Shown here piece after piece: positions 56,310-64,000 of a DNA stretch of 64,000 bases. This DNA is from Phyllostachys edulis (taxonomy: Eukaryota > Streptophyta > Magnoliopsida > Poales > Poaceae): NCBI GenBank assembly GCA_036346405.1, contig CM070554.1:48259058-48323057 (forward strand). Direction: 5' to 3'. Below the pieces are notes generated by a model that saw only the letters and a program-made list of their open reading frames with translations, was not told where the DNA came from and searched no databases. Numbering within the stretch: the stretch's first letter is position 1; every line of letters starts with the position of its first letter. Made by a program: the position numbers and the translations under genes.

Positions 56310-56983
56310 GCGTTATGACAACAAAAAACTAATTCCTAGTAATTAAATAAACTCTAAAGGATTAAATAATTGTAATCATAAAACTTCAGAGGTTAAGCAT
56401 GCAAAATTCCATGAAGTGGGAAGTTTGCAACAGAAAGTTACCGGGTCTAATTTTCAACATTACGGTGGGAAGGGCCTATATTAAATATACTGAGGAATTA
56501 TTACTAAATTCCAAAAATCTTGAGGGCCTTTAGATAAATATACCCGTCTCAGCCCGGATCCCACGCTGGACTTAAGCCTGTTGGGGCACTACTGTAGTGG
56601 CGGCTCAGCACAATGGTAGCGATAGTGTGGTTCCACGAAGGAGCGATGAAGTTGATGCGGGGCGTGTCTTACCACGATGAAGTTGACGATGGTGTGGAAA
56701 GACGCGGCGATGCGGAGGTGCGGCCGTGGGCGAGTGCGCGATCGAGGCGCTTGCTTGGAGGTGGGGTCGGCCCTATTGACAATAACACACGTGAAGGCGT
56801 GCGGAGGTTGTCTGAGTTGGGGGAGATGACAGGCACTAAGGCAGTGGTGTCATGACCCCACTGTTGTTTCATGACGCGAGGTGAGGGGAGCTCCTAGGGC
56901 AACGCGTGGGAAGGCGGCAACGACCCAGTGTCAACGTTGCGTGCGAAGGCGTAGGTGACATACTCGAAGGTCGGCATGGGATC
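56310..56983 (+). repeat. Right copy of the 680-bp direct repeat
   Basis: It continues past GGGATC into AACAACGCGAATG without interruption, so it represents the unfilled site. A 32-bp spacer (56278-56309, TAGGGTTTGTGTG...) separates it from the copia LTR. Confidence 0.9.
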
Positions 56984-57266
56984 AACAACGCGAATGTCCA
57001 CGGTGCCTGCAAAATTAGTTGATGTTGGCATCGACCGATCGAGAACCGAGCGCGGTAGCTCGTGAAGTTGAGCGACGGTCGAGACAGGTTGCCGGCGACC
57101 CATGAAGGTAGGTAGGGCAATGAGGTGCGGGATATGTGGTCTATGAAGGTGAAGGCGGGGCATGGGCATGGTCAGAAACGGCCACGAAGGTGGCAGTCAT
57201 GATTAGGAAACTGAACGCGAAGGCGAACGATGACAAGAAAGATGCGATCCCGAGAACAATGGGGTT
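56984..57266. other. Unassigned spacer
   Basis: About 280 bp. It is the continuation of the repeated region, with no recognisable domain in any frame and no repeat elsewhere in the window. Confidence 0.4.
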
Positions 57267-57600
57267 GTAGAAGAAGATCAACAAGTCACTAGGTTATGAG
57301 CGAACGTGTAGTGATAATGTGGTACTACCTCCGATTTTTAATAATTGACGTCCTGTAGTATCCATGTGAGCTGAGTGACATCAAGTAATTAAGCAAGGAG
57401 GGAGTATGTGTTAAGGGTTGCGCCACGGACGATCAAACACTCACAAATTATGGCAGACAAAGATGTACTCGTGATAGAAGAAGATCGACAAGTCACCAGG
57501 TTATGAGCGAACTTGTGGTGATAATGTGTTATGTATTAAGGGGCGCGCTGCGGACGATCAAACACTCCTCACAAATTGTGGCAGACAAAAGATGTACTCG
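57267..57600 (+). repeat. Two-unit tandem repeat, one unit with a MITE
   Basis: Unit 1 (57267-57471) and unit 2 (57475-57600) share AGAAGAAGATC, GGTTATGAGCGAAC, CGGACGATCAAACACTC and GATGTACTCG. Unit 1 is longer by the MITE at 57325-57404. Confidence 0.88.
57325..57404. mobile_element. Stowaway-like MITE (80 bp)
   Basis: The ends CTACCTCCGATTTTTAATAA and AAGCAAGGAGGGAG match the CTCCCTCCGT family of Tc1/mariner-type MITEs. It is flanked by TA at 57323-57324 and 57405-57406. The neighbouring tandem unit lacks it at the matching site (GTGTTATGTATTAAGG), confirming an insertion. Confidence 0.8.
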
Positions 57601-57675
57601 CGTTAGTGTTTCTCTATTTATTGATATGGTGGGATGTCTTTGTATAAATAGCTAGCCCCTGCCCTATATCCACTC
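57601..57675. other. Junction segment
   Basis: An AT-rich stretch with TATAAATAGC at 57637-57646, between the tandem repeat and the broken end of the gypsy element. The origin is not recognised. Confidence 0.35.
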
Positions 57676-58350
57676 TTTGTTGCTCGACTACCAGAAAACA
57701 AACTAGCTAGCACACAAAGTGAGTAAGAGGGGGCACTACCCCGAAAAACTATCTCCTGCCCAGATAGAGCTTGCAGAGTTACTGTCTTCCAAAAACATGA
57801 TATGACAGCACGGTAACTATGCAACCAATCCATACCCAAAATAACGTCAAACGGTTCCATCTTCATAACCATCAGATTAACAATAAAGTCTTCCCCATCT
57901 AAAGAGATCACACAACCAGAACACACAACCGTAATGCATCAGGAACCGATCGAGCTATAGATCGATACTCAAATGTGCTCTGCTAGTAAACTCTAGTGAT
58001 GCAAAAGAGAAAGCAGCTCCAGAATCAAATAAAACAAAAGCCTCCACTGAGTCCACAAGGAGCGTACCTGTCACCACATCGGGACGACCCATCGACTCAG
58101 CAGTCAGCATGGCATAAGCAACTGATGCTAGGGCGGCGAAAGCCCCAGCACCCTGGTATGGTGGTGCAGCAGTTGTAGGAGGTGCTGAAGGCTTCGCAAC
58201 TGGAAACGGTGCCGCGGGAGCAGGTGGCCAAAAATACCCTGGTGGTGGGATCCCTCCAGGAACAGAGAAGTAAGACTGAGGCTGCCCCCAAGACTGAGTG
58301 GGAGTAGCTGCTAGCATCTGCACTGACCCTCGAGAAGAAGCGACTGGCAC
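57676..58350 (-). pseudogene. Gypsy protease region
   Basis: After a Pro-rich linker (GIPPPGYFWPPAPAAPFP) comes TGTLLVDSVEAFVLFDSGAA, where DSGA is the retropepsin active site, and FSFASLEFTSRAHL. After a stop at about 57950 the following piece (57926) has LMVMKMEPFDVILGMDWLHS, the usual sequence after protease, and TLQALSGQEIVFRGSAPSYS. It breaks off around SGSRATKSG at 57676 into unrelated sequence, so RT, RNase H and integrase are absent. Confidence 0.85.
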
Positions 58351-59465
58351 TTACGCTGGCGACTGAGCTGGCTCCCACTTGATAACACTGGCTGGATTCC
58401 GCTGACAGACCAGCGCCTTATGGCCCGCCAGACCACAGTGGCGACAAGATCCAGACCAGGAACACTCCGAAGCACGGTGCTCGTTACCGCACTTGAAGCA
58501 GATCATACCTTGCCCCGGAACCGGACGAAGCATGGGAGCACTCGTTGACAGTCGTGAAGTGTTAGAAGACTGTGGCTTTGTGTACTTGGACTTGAATGTA
58601 CTCTGCGAGCCCTTGAACTTCTTGGAAACGGGCTTCAGAGATGACCCACTTCCTCCTCCAAAGCTCCTCTTTTGATTTTCACTTGCATCAGTAGGAACCA
58701 CAGTACCACCCATACCTTGCATCTCTTCCCCGAGCTGCATCTCTAACTCCATGCCCCTAACTTGCTCTACCAGGGAGCTAAAATCGCGCAGCTCCAACGC
58801 CCCCAATACCTGGCAAAACTCCTGTCTGAGCCCTCTGGAAACCTCTTGGCCTTCTCCGCCTCATTAGTAACCACAGCTGGAACGAAGCGGATCATGTTGT
58901 TAAAACCCGCTTTATACTCAGACACTGTCATCTTGCCCTACTTGTAACTATGCAACGAGACTTCCATTCTCTCCACAAATGAAGCTGGATAAAACCTCCT
59001 CCTGAACTGCTCGACAAACAGCTCCCAGGTAACTGGGCCATGGGCAGCGGTCCTAGCTGTCAGGACTCCCTCCCACCAGATATCCGCCTGCCCCTTTAGC
59101 TGGAAGGCCACAAACCGAGCCCTCATCTCCGACATCATCCCCAGTGCTCCAAAGTGTCTCTCCATGTGTCGCAGCCAGTTAGCAGCATCAACCGGCGTGC
59201 CTAACCCATCAAAGGTATCGGTAGCAGGCATTCCAATCGATGCATCCCCATAGCAACCACCGCAGGTACCGCCGCAGGAGCTGCTAAAGGAGTGGCAGCG
59301 GGTACAGCGGGTGGAGCTTGACTTCCCTGAACTGTTGAAGCAACCTCTTCCTCGATTCAGAATCGCCTCCCACCACTGAGTTACAGATTGAAGCGAGGGC
59401 ATTGCCTGGCCTCGTTCGGCACCCTGCCGGCCACGACCACGGCCACAGCCTCTACCCCTTGCCAT
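58351..59465 (-). pseudogene. Gypsy gag and nucleocapsid
   Basis: The start at 59465 gives MARGRGCGRGRGRQGAERGQ, an Arg/Gly-rich N-terminus usual in Tekay gag. The retrotransposon gag domain follows: DAANWLRHMERHFGALGM, ARFVAFQLKGQADIWWEGVL and FVEQFRRRFYPASFVERMEV. A stop at about 58938 (after LHSYK) and another break before 58806 interrupt it. The downstream part has two zinc knuckles, CFKCGNEHRASEC and CRHCGLAGHKALVC. The first has one residue fewer than CX2CX4HX4C. It would form the particle and bind the RNA. Confidence 0.88.
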
Positions 59466-59647
59466 CTCTAAACATCACAACAAGAACAATCAATCATTAA
59501 ACACAAAGATCAACTAGCATCTGTAGCACAAGATTAACTATACACTCAATAGAAGCGCGTATGCAATGCAATGCAAATAAACCCAACCCACCTACTGTGC
59601 ATAGTGTGTCAAAATTAATATTTCCAATACCACGGACCTCTGACTCG

Positions 59648-59659
59648 CTCGATACCAAT
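59648..59659 (-). other. Gypsy primer-binding site
   Basis: The minus strand reads ATTGGTATCGAGCG, two differences from TTGGTATCAGAGCG at 34722, directly after the LTR end. Confidence 0.7.
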
Positions 59660-60238
59660 CAGAATAACCCCAAATTTCAACATTGAGCACGGAATGCTAC
59701 TAAAGTAAAATTAAACAAATCTAAGCTAAGACCATTTACCAAATTTTTCGGCAGAACCTTTTTTGTATAGTTAACTATACCGAGGTTCCAGCAATTAAAT
59801 ATATCATTAACAATAACTCAACATCCAAATTCATTCAAGCATGCAAGATAATCTATTCCGCTAAAGCATTAATAAGCATAATCAAAATTTGCTACTCTCA
59901 TTATTACAAATAAGCCAAAACATTCAACCAAAACCATAAGTGATTCTCAATCAATTTTCTTATTATTAGAGTATAAACTAAATGATATTCTTCTTTTAGG
60001 ATGAGTGGTAGTGAGTGCATCCAAACAAGACTACTCCCTCCCATGTATGCCGTTCTTGCCAGTGGTACCTAAAAACACAACAAAGCAAGAGTGAGCCCAA
60101 AGACTCAGCAAGTATCAATAAAGGAACACTAAGCTTACAGTTATAGCATCAACATACCAAAAGAAGCATTACACTAAAGACAACTCCCATGCTTATGTAA
60201 TATGAACATGCAATGCATCATTTTATCTTTTCCTCTTT

Positions 60239-60469
60239 TCGCATTTTACCGGTAATGCGGAGTATACAACCGTCGATGTATACCCTTGCATGTGCCCTCT
60301 AGCACAGGACCAAGAGCCTATACTCCACAAGTATAGGGACCACAGCCCATCATCTTCATGATGGGGACCTCTACTCAATGCCCACATTCCACAAATGTGG
60401 GGACCACAAGCCCGTCATTTACATGATGGGGACCTCAACTTATTTATACTTGGTCACCACGTGACCAAG
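60239..60469 (-). repeat. Hairpin array in gypsy LTR (copy D)
   Basis: Plus-strand reading: GCATTACC-like/GGTAATGC, GTATACA/TGTATAC, TGCCC/AGCA (weak), CTATACT/AGTATAG, CCCATCAT/ATGATGGG, CCCACATT/AATGTGGG, CCCGTCAT/ATGATGGG, CTTGGTCAC/GTGACCAAG. Order and spacing are as in copies A and B. Confidence 0.8.
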
Positions 60470-61862
60470 TCTCAGGTATGCTCTCAATATGCACATGTAC
60501 TAGAACTCTATCTTTCATTAACATGTGAAGCAATAAGAACATACCAAAATCCCAGACCTCAAATAACATGTAGGGCATTAACAGCATACATAAGAAATCT
60601 TTAGCCATAATCATGCATTCACCAATTTTATTCATATTCATCACACTATCATCCATGCATAGCTAATATGAATAAAACGCAAGCAATCACAATCAAACAT
60701 TCGTAATTAAGCTACAATTAGGATACTTGCCTCAACCGTGCGGGAACGGTGGATGCGAAGAGGGCGCTGCCCCCGGGACCAATCCCCCACATGAATACAA
60801 TTAAAAGCATACTAAGACAACAGTAATGGACCAAACCAACTATATAAGCAAACACGAACTCGCAAAAGTTTCTAACGCGATCTCTCATTAATTAATCTTT
60901 GTAGTACACCATTAATTAGTATCTACTAATGCCAGTGCACCTTTATCTAATTCATCTCCTTTACTAATTCCAATTAATGAACCGCAAGTTGGCAGCACTA
61001 GCTAATTAACCTCCCTCCCCAACTACTCCACTTGAATAATCATAGCAGTGCATGCCTCACTAACCCAATTAAATAATCAGCAATACATCCCTATTCATCC
61101 CAAATAAATAATCAAACTAGTACCCCAACAATTAGTCCAGCCACAAGATCAACCGATGCATGCATACTAGGGTCAACTATCTCTTTTAATAATCCAATCC
61201 AACTAGTGAAACGCATGTAGCAGCAGCTAATTTGGTGGACAAAACCAATAAACTATCTCTCCCCTACTACAATTAATGGTACACGTGCATGCATATCTCA
61301 TTAGATTAATCATAAATGTGTACCCTCAACTAGACATAGCAGCCCACAAATATCAAGTTATAGCAGTGCATCAAACCAGCCCAATTAGATAATCGACAGT
61401 GGATCCAAATCGAAACAGTGCATCTCCAATTAAATAATTGAAACAATGGACATCCATCTCCAATTAAACAATTGAATCAGTGCATCACATCATCAAAACA
61501 GTAGACATCCATCCCTAAATTAATCATTCTAGCAATGCAAGGAGATAGTCAAACAGGAGCCAAACCGATGCACAGCAAGGAACAGATCGGCTGGAAATTC
61601 CACGCGCTGCACGCGGGCGAGCAACTGTGGGCAGGCGGCCACGCGCGAAGGAGTGGCGACTGCTGGCTGAGCGAACACACGGCAGAAGACACCGGCCGAG
61701 CAGCAACACAGCAGAGGCAACGCGGCCACGCGTGCGGGCAGGAGCAGCCGCGCACGGAATCACTAGCGTGAGACGAAAGGCGACTGGTGGCAGCTACGCA
61801 CGGGAGAAAAAAAACAAAGCGTTGCTAGGGTTTGGAATTTGGGTCCTCCTCTACCCCACAAT

Positions 61863-61872
61863 CCTTTTATAC
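61863..61872 (-). promoter_or_regulatory. TATA box of gypsy LTR
   Basis: The minus strand reads GTATAAAAGG, identical to 32391-32400. Confidence 0.75.
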
Positions 61873-61969
61873 CCAACTCCTCCTAAAAACTTCAAAATAT
61901 CCCATTTTTACGTATCCACTTTTGTCTAATTACACGTAGGTCCTTAAGGGTTAATTTCAGGATGTTACA

Positions 61970-62730
61970 GTAATATGGCATTGCATTAGCCGAAAGTCCT
62001 ATTGGATAAGATGTTGTTAAAGTAGAGGATGCAGTGCAGCAGGTCGAAGCAGTGGTTGCATCCTTAGGTTTGATGTCCTCATCATCATCCCTTTCTTGAA
62101 TTTGAGTCGTCCTCGACTCAATCGTTGTCTCTAAATTATCACTTTCCTGCGAAAGATTAGTAGCAACAGGAGACAAAGAAACATGCATATCTTCTAAAGG
62201 ACACAAAGATTCTTTGCAAACCATAGTAGAGCATTCAGATTGATGTTATTCCAAGTCAATACAAGCAGATTTTGTAGCTAACATAACCAGTGCTTTCAAT
62301 TTAATTTCACTTAGAGCTATAATCTTATGATCATATTTTGTGTTCTCCTTACTTGTTCTCTCAGTTCTTTCTAATTCATCCTTTAATATGGCAGCAGGAG
62401 ACATTGGAAGCAAAGTGATTTTTTTTCTTTATATGTGAAAGTATAATGATTAGATCTACCATGATGTTCAGTATATCTATCATATTGCCAAGGTCTACCT
62501 AATAATAATGAGCATGCTTGCATAGGTACGATATCACAATCAACATAATCATGATATGATCCAATAGAAAAATGTACACGCACAAGTTTAGTCACCTTCA
62601 ACTTACCACAAGAATTCAGCCATTGAATGTAGTAAGAATGAGGGTGTTGTGTTGTGGTCAAGCCAAGCTTCTCGACCATGTCTATGCTAGCAAGGTTGTT
62701 GCAACTTCTGCCATAATGATGACTCTTCAT
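61970..62730 (-). pseudogene. Gypsy protease-region remnant
   Basis: From 62730 the frame reads SCNNLASIDMVEKLGLTTTQ, HPHSYYIQWLNSCGKLKVTK, VHFSIGSYHDYVDCDIVPMQ and ACSLLLGRPWQYDRYTEHHG. This is the conserved stretch after the protease active site in grass CRM-like gypsy polyproteins. The active-site part itself is not readable. Beyond 62383 the frame shifts and then reads a Ser/Thr-rich linker (62224 to about 61990) that ends at the inserted LTR. Confidence 0.8.
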
Positions 62731-63410
62731 GAACGTTCCTTGATGACGAACTTGGATTGAAACAAAGTGTGGCGTTGATTTTGTTCAGCAAGTTCCATTT
62801 GAGCACTTAGCACACGCTGAACAACTAGACTTTGGTACTTGTCAGATGTCTCATGGCCTAATTGTTCTTCCTCAGTTTCATCACCTGCATTGTTAGTTGC
62901 AACCAACACATGTTCTTCCTCAATATCGCTAGCTGAAGTATACTCACCATTGTCCTTGATAAGCAAAGCTCGCTGACTTGGGCAATCGTGCATGAAGTGC
63001 CCAAATCCTTTGCAACAGTGATATTGTACATCTCTGGATCGCCCTGTAGAAGCAACAAAAGAAACACTTTTTGTGGGGACTTGTACCTTTGCTAATTTGC
63101 TTGCATTAGGGACATGTATAGGAGTTGAAGGAGCAGCAGGTGGTGTACGACCAGAACTGGAGGAGGATGCCATGTGTTGTTACTGCATTGGCCGACCTGC
63201 AAAAGATCCTCCAATATTGCCCCTAGAGCGAGATTGTCGACCCTGCACTTCTCTTTCAGCTTTGCAAGCAAGATGAAATAAACGAGTGATATAATTGTAT
63301 TCTTTATAATCAAGTATGTCCTGAATTTCACTGTTTAAACCTCCCAAAAATCTAGCCATCTTAGCATTTTCAGTTTCTTCTAAACCACAACGCAACAAAC
63401 TAGTTTGCAA
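62731..63410 (-). pseudogene. Gypsy gag C-terminal part and zinc knuckle
   Basis: Frame 63410-63180: CGLEETENAKMARFLGGLNS, EIQDILDYKEYNYITRLFHL and ACKAEREVQGRQSRSRG, the classic C-terminal gag segment. A stop follows. Frame 63173-62727: PTKSVSFVASTGRSRDVQ, then a zinc knuckle YHCCKGFGHFMHDC that has lost residues between its first cysteines, then an acidic stretch (YTSASDIEEEHVLVATNN). Confidence 0.85.
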
Positions 63411-63443
63411 TTCTTGATAATAATCCTGTATAGAACTACTCCC

Positions 63444-64000
63444 TTATCTTAAGCGTTGCAATTTATTAAGCAAATCACGAGAATAATATGACGGCACAAA
63501 TCTAGCTCGCATAGATCTCTTCATAGCATCCCAAGTTCTAGGTATGTTTCGTTCATTATGGCACAATTCATCCCACCAAATAAAAGCAAAATCTGTGAAC
63601 TCACTAGTAGCAGCCCTAACCCTTTTATTGTCAGGAAACTCATGGCATGCAAATTTTTGGTCTACTACTAACTCCCATGTGAGATAAGCATCAGGATCGT
63701 ACTTACCAGCAAAATGAGGCATAATGAATTTAATTTTACCAAGTGAATCATTATGGTCACGTACCTCACGTGGTGGATCTCTTCTCATACCTTGTCTATT
63801 GAAGCGTCGTTGCCGATGATCACGACCATTGTTGGGAATGACACCACCATCGGACTTCGTATTAGCAACATATGGGTTCGCTTCATCTTCTACCTCATTG
63901 GCCCATGAGCTAGCAACAGATGGGTTACGGCGCGGTTGTGCAACGCCAACAATAGCGGGGGCGGCAACAGGAGGTGGAGTTCTCTCTAGCTGCTCCACAC
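63444..64000 (-). pseudogene. Gypsy gag N-terminal part, continues past the window
   Basis: It reads IKFIMPHFAGKYDPDAYLTW, VDQKFACHEFPDNKRVRAAT, EFTDFAFIWWDELCHNERNI and AMKRSMRARFVPSYYSRDLL. This is the retrotransposon gag domain of Ty3/gypsy elements. A stop separates it from the downstream gag piece near 63443. The N-terminal start is probably outside or near the window edge. The preceding Pro/Ala-rich stretch (ERTPPPVAAPAIVG) is usual linker. Confidence 0.85.

Larger units (their letters stand above)
57676..61969 (-). mobile_element. Tekay/Del-like gypsy element with gag and protease, 3'-truncated
   Basis: The 5' LTR is 61969 to 59661 (about 2.3 kb), followed by PBS, gag from 59465, protease, and truncation at about 57676 before RT. 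The LTR belongs to the same family as 32285-34720: TGTAACATCCTGAAATTAAC start, TATA, hairpin array and GCATTCC...GCTCAATGTTG end region. It is inserted in a CRM-like element whose sequence resumes at 61970. Confidence 0.85.
59661..61969 (-). repeat. 5' LTR of the gag-protease gypsy element
   Basis: TATA at 61863-61872 and hairpin array at 60239-60469 (copy D). The GAGTC hairpin is at 60091-60117. Its terminal ACACC is altered to ATAACC. The GC-rich stretch 61580-61780 corresponds to the GC-rich stretch of the other family members but is diverged; overlapping frames there are not genes. The block 60850-61530 has scattered ATTAATTA and TGCATGCAT words. Confidence 0.85.
61970..64000 (-). mobile_element. 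CRM-like gypsy element, internal part
   Basis: Gag and protease regions on the minus strand continue beyond the right edge. The left side is cut by the LTR ending at 61969. The assignment to a CRM-like chromovirus rests on the gag wording and is moderate. Confidence 0.7.

Overview
The window is 64 kb of plant nuclear repeat DNA, almost certainly from a grass (Poaceae). The evidence is the set of LTR retrotransposon families: BARE/Angela/RIRE1-type Ty1/copia, SIRE/Maximus-type copia with A-rich GGGGGAG tracts, Tekay/Del-type Ty3/gypsy with TGTAAYATCC...GGTGTTACA LTRs, and a CRM-like gag. The species cannot be fixed from the sequence. I see no convincing host gene, no tRNA or rRNA gene and no CRISPR array. 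Nearly every open reading frame is a broken retroelement protein or a chance frame inside an LTR.

Left part (1-18.2 kb). A minus-strand gypsy LTR (1-2659) abuts another gypsy LTR (2661-2796, resuming at 12280-13626). That LTR is split by a minus-strand RIRE1/Angela-like copia element (2797-12279). The copia element has 1.58-kb LTRs, a broken gag-pol, a 909-bp solo-LTR-like insertion in its right LTR (TSD GAGGG), and an extra 98 bp of internal sequence beyond that LTR. Then come a gypsy LTR end with a primer-binding site (13627-14042) fused to an Ale/Retrofit-like copia pol fragment (14046-16876), and another gypsy LTR fragment (17031-18199).

Middle (18.2-48.9 kb). This is a four-level nest. 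A plus-strand RIRE1-like element (LTR 18200-19772, leader to 20992, gag-pol 43882-46973) is split by a 22.7-kb SIRE-like element (20998-43736, TSD TATTA on both sides). The SIRE-like element keeps gag and an RNase H tail but no recognisable RT or integrase. Its 5' LTR holds a gypsy solo LTR (21955-24189). Its 3' LTR holds a coding-poor gypsy element (32285-43487), which itself holds a gypsy solo LTR (35728-37995, TSD CTTGG). A minus-strand SIRE-like LTR fragment follows (47036-48865).

Right part (48.9-64 kb). In order: a 3.2-kb gypsy LTR (48866-52090); a small minus-strand copia element (53197-56277) flanked by a 680-bp direct repeat; a tandem repeat with a Stowaway-like MITE in only one unit (57267-57600); a minus-strand Tekay-like gypsy element with gag and protease (57676-61969); and a minus-strand CRM-like gypsy gag/protease running off the window (61970-64000).

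The most interesting signal is not a protein. Six gypsy LTR copies carry, far downstream of the TATA box, an array of five to eight short perfect or near-perfect hairpins, often preceded by GGTCC. Their stems change sequence between copies while keeping pairing. A second conserved small hairpin (ACTTGCTGAGT...ACTC) lies downstream in seven LTRs. The coding-poor gypsy element and the gag-protease-bearing one share this LTR structure and look like a non-autonomous/autonomous pair.
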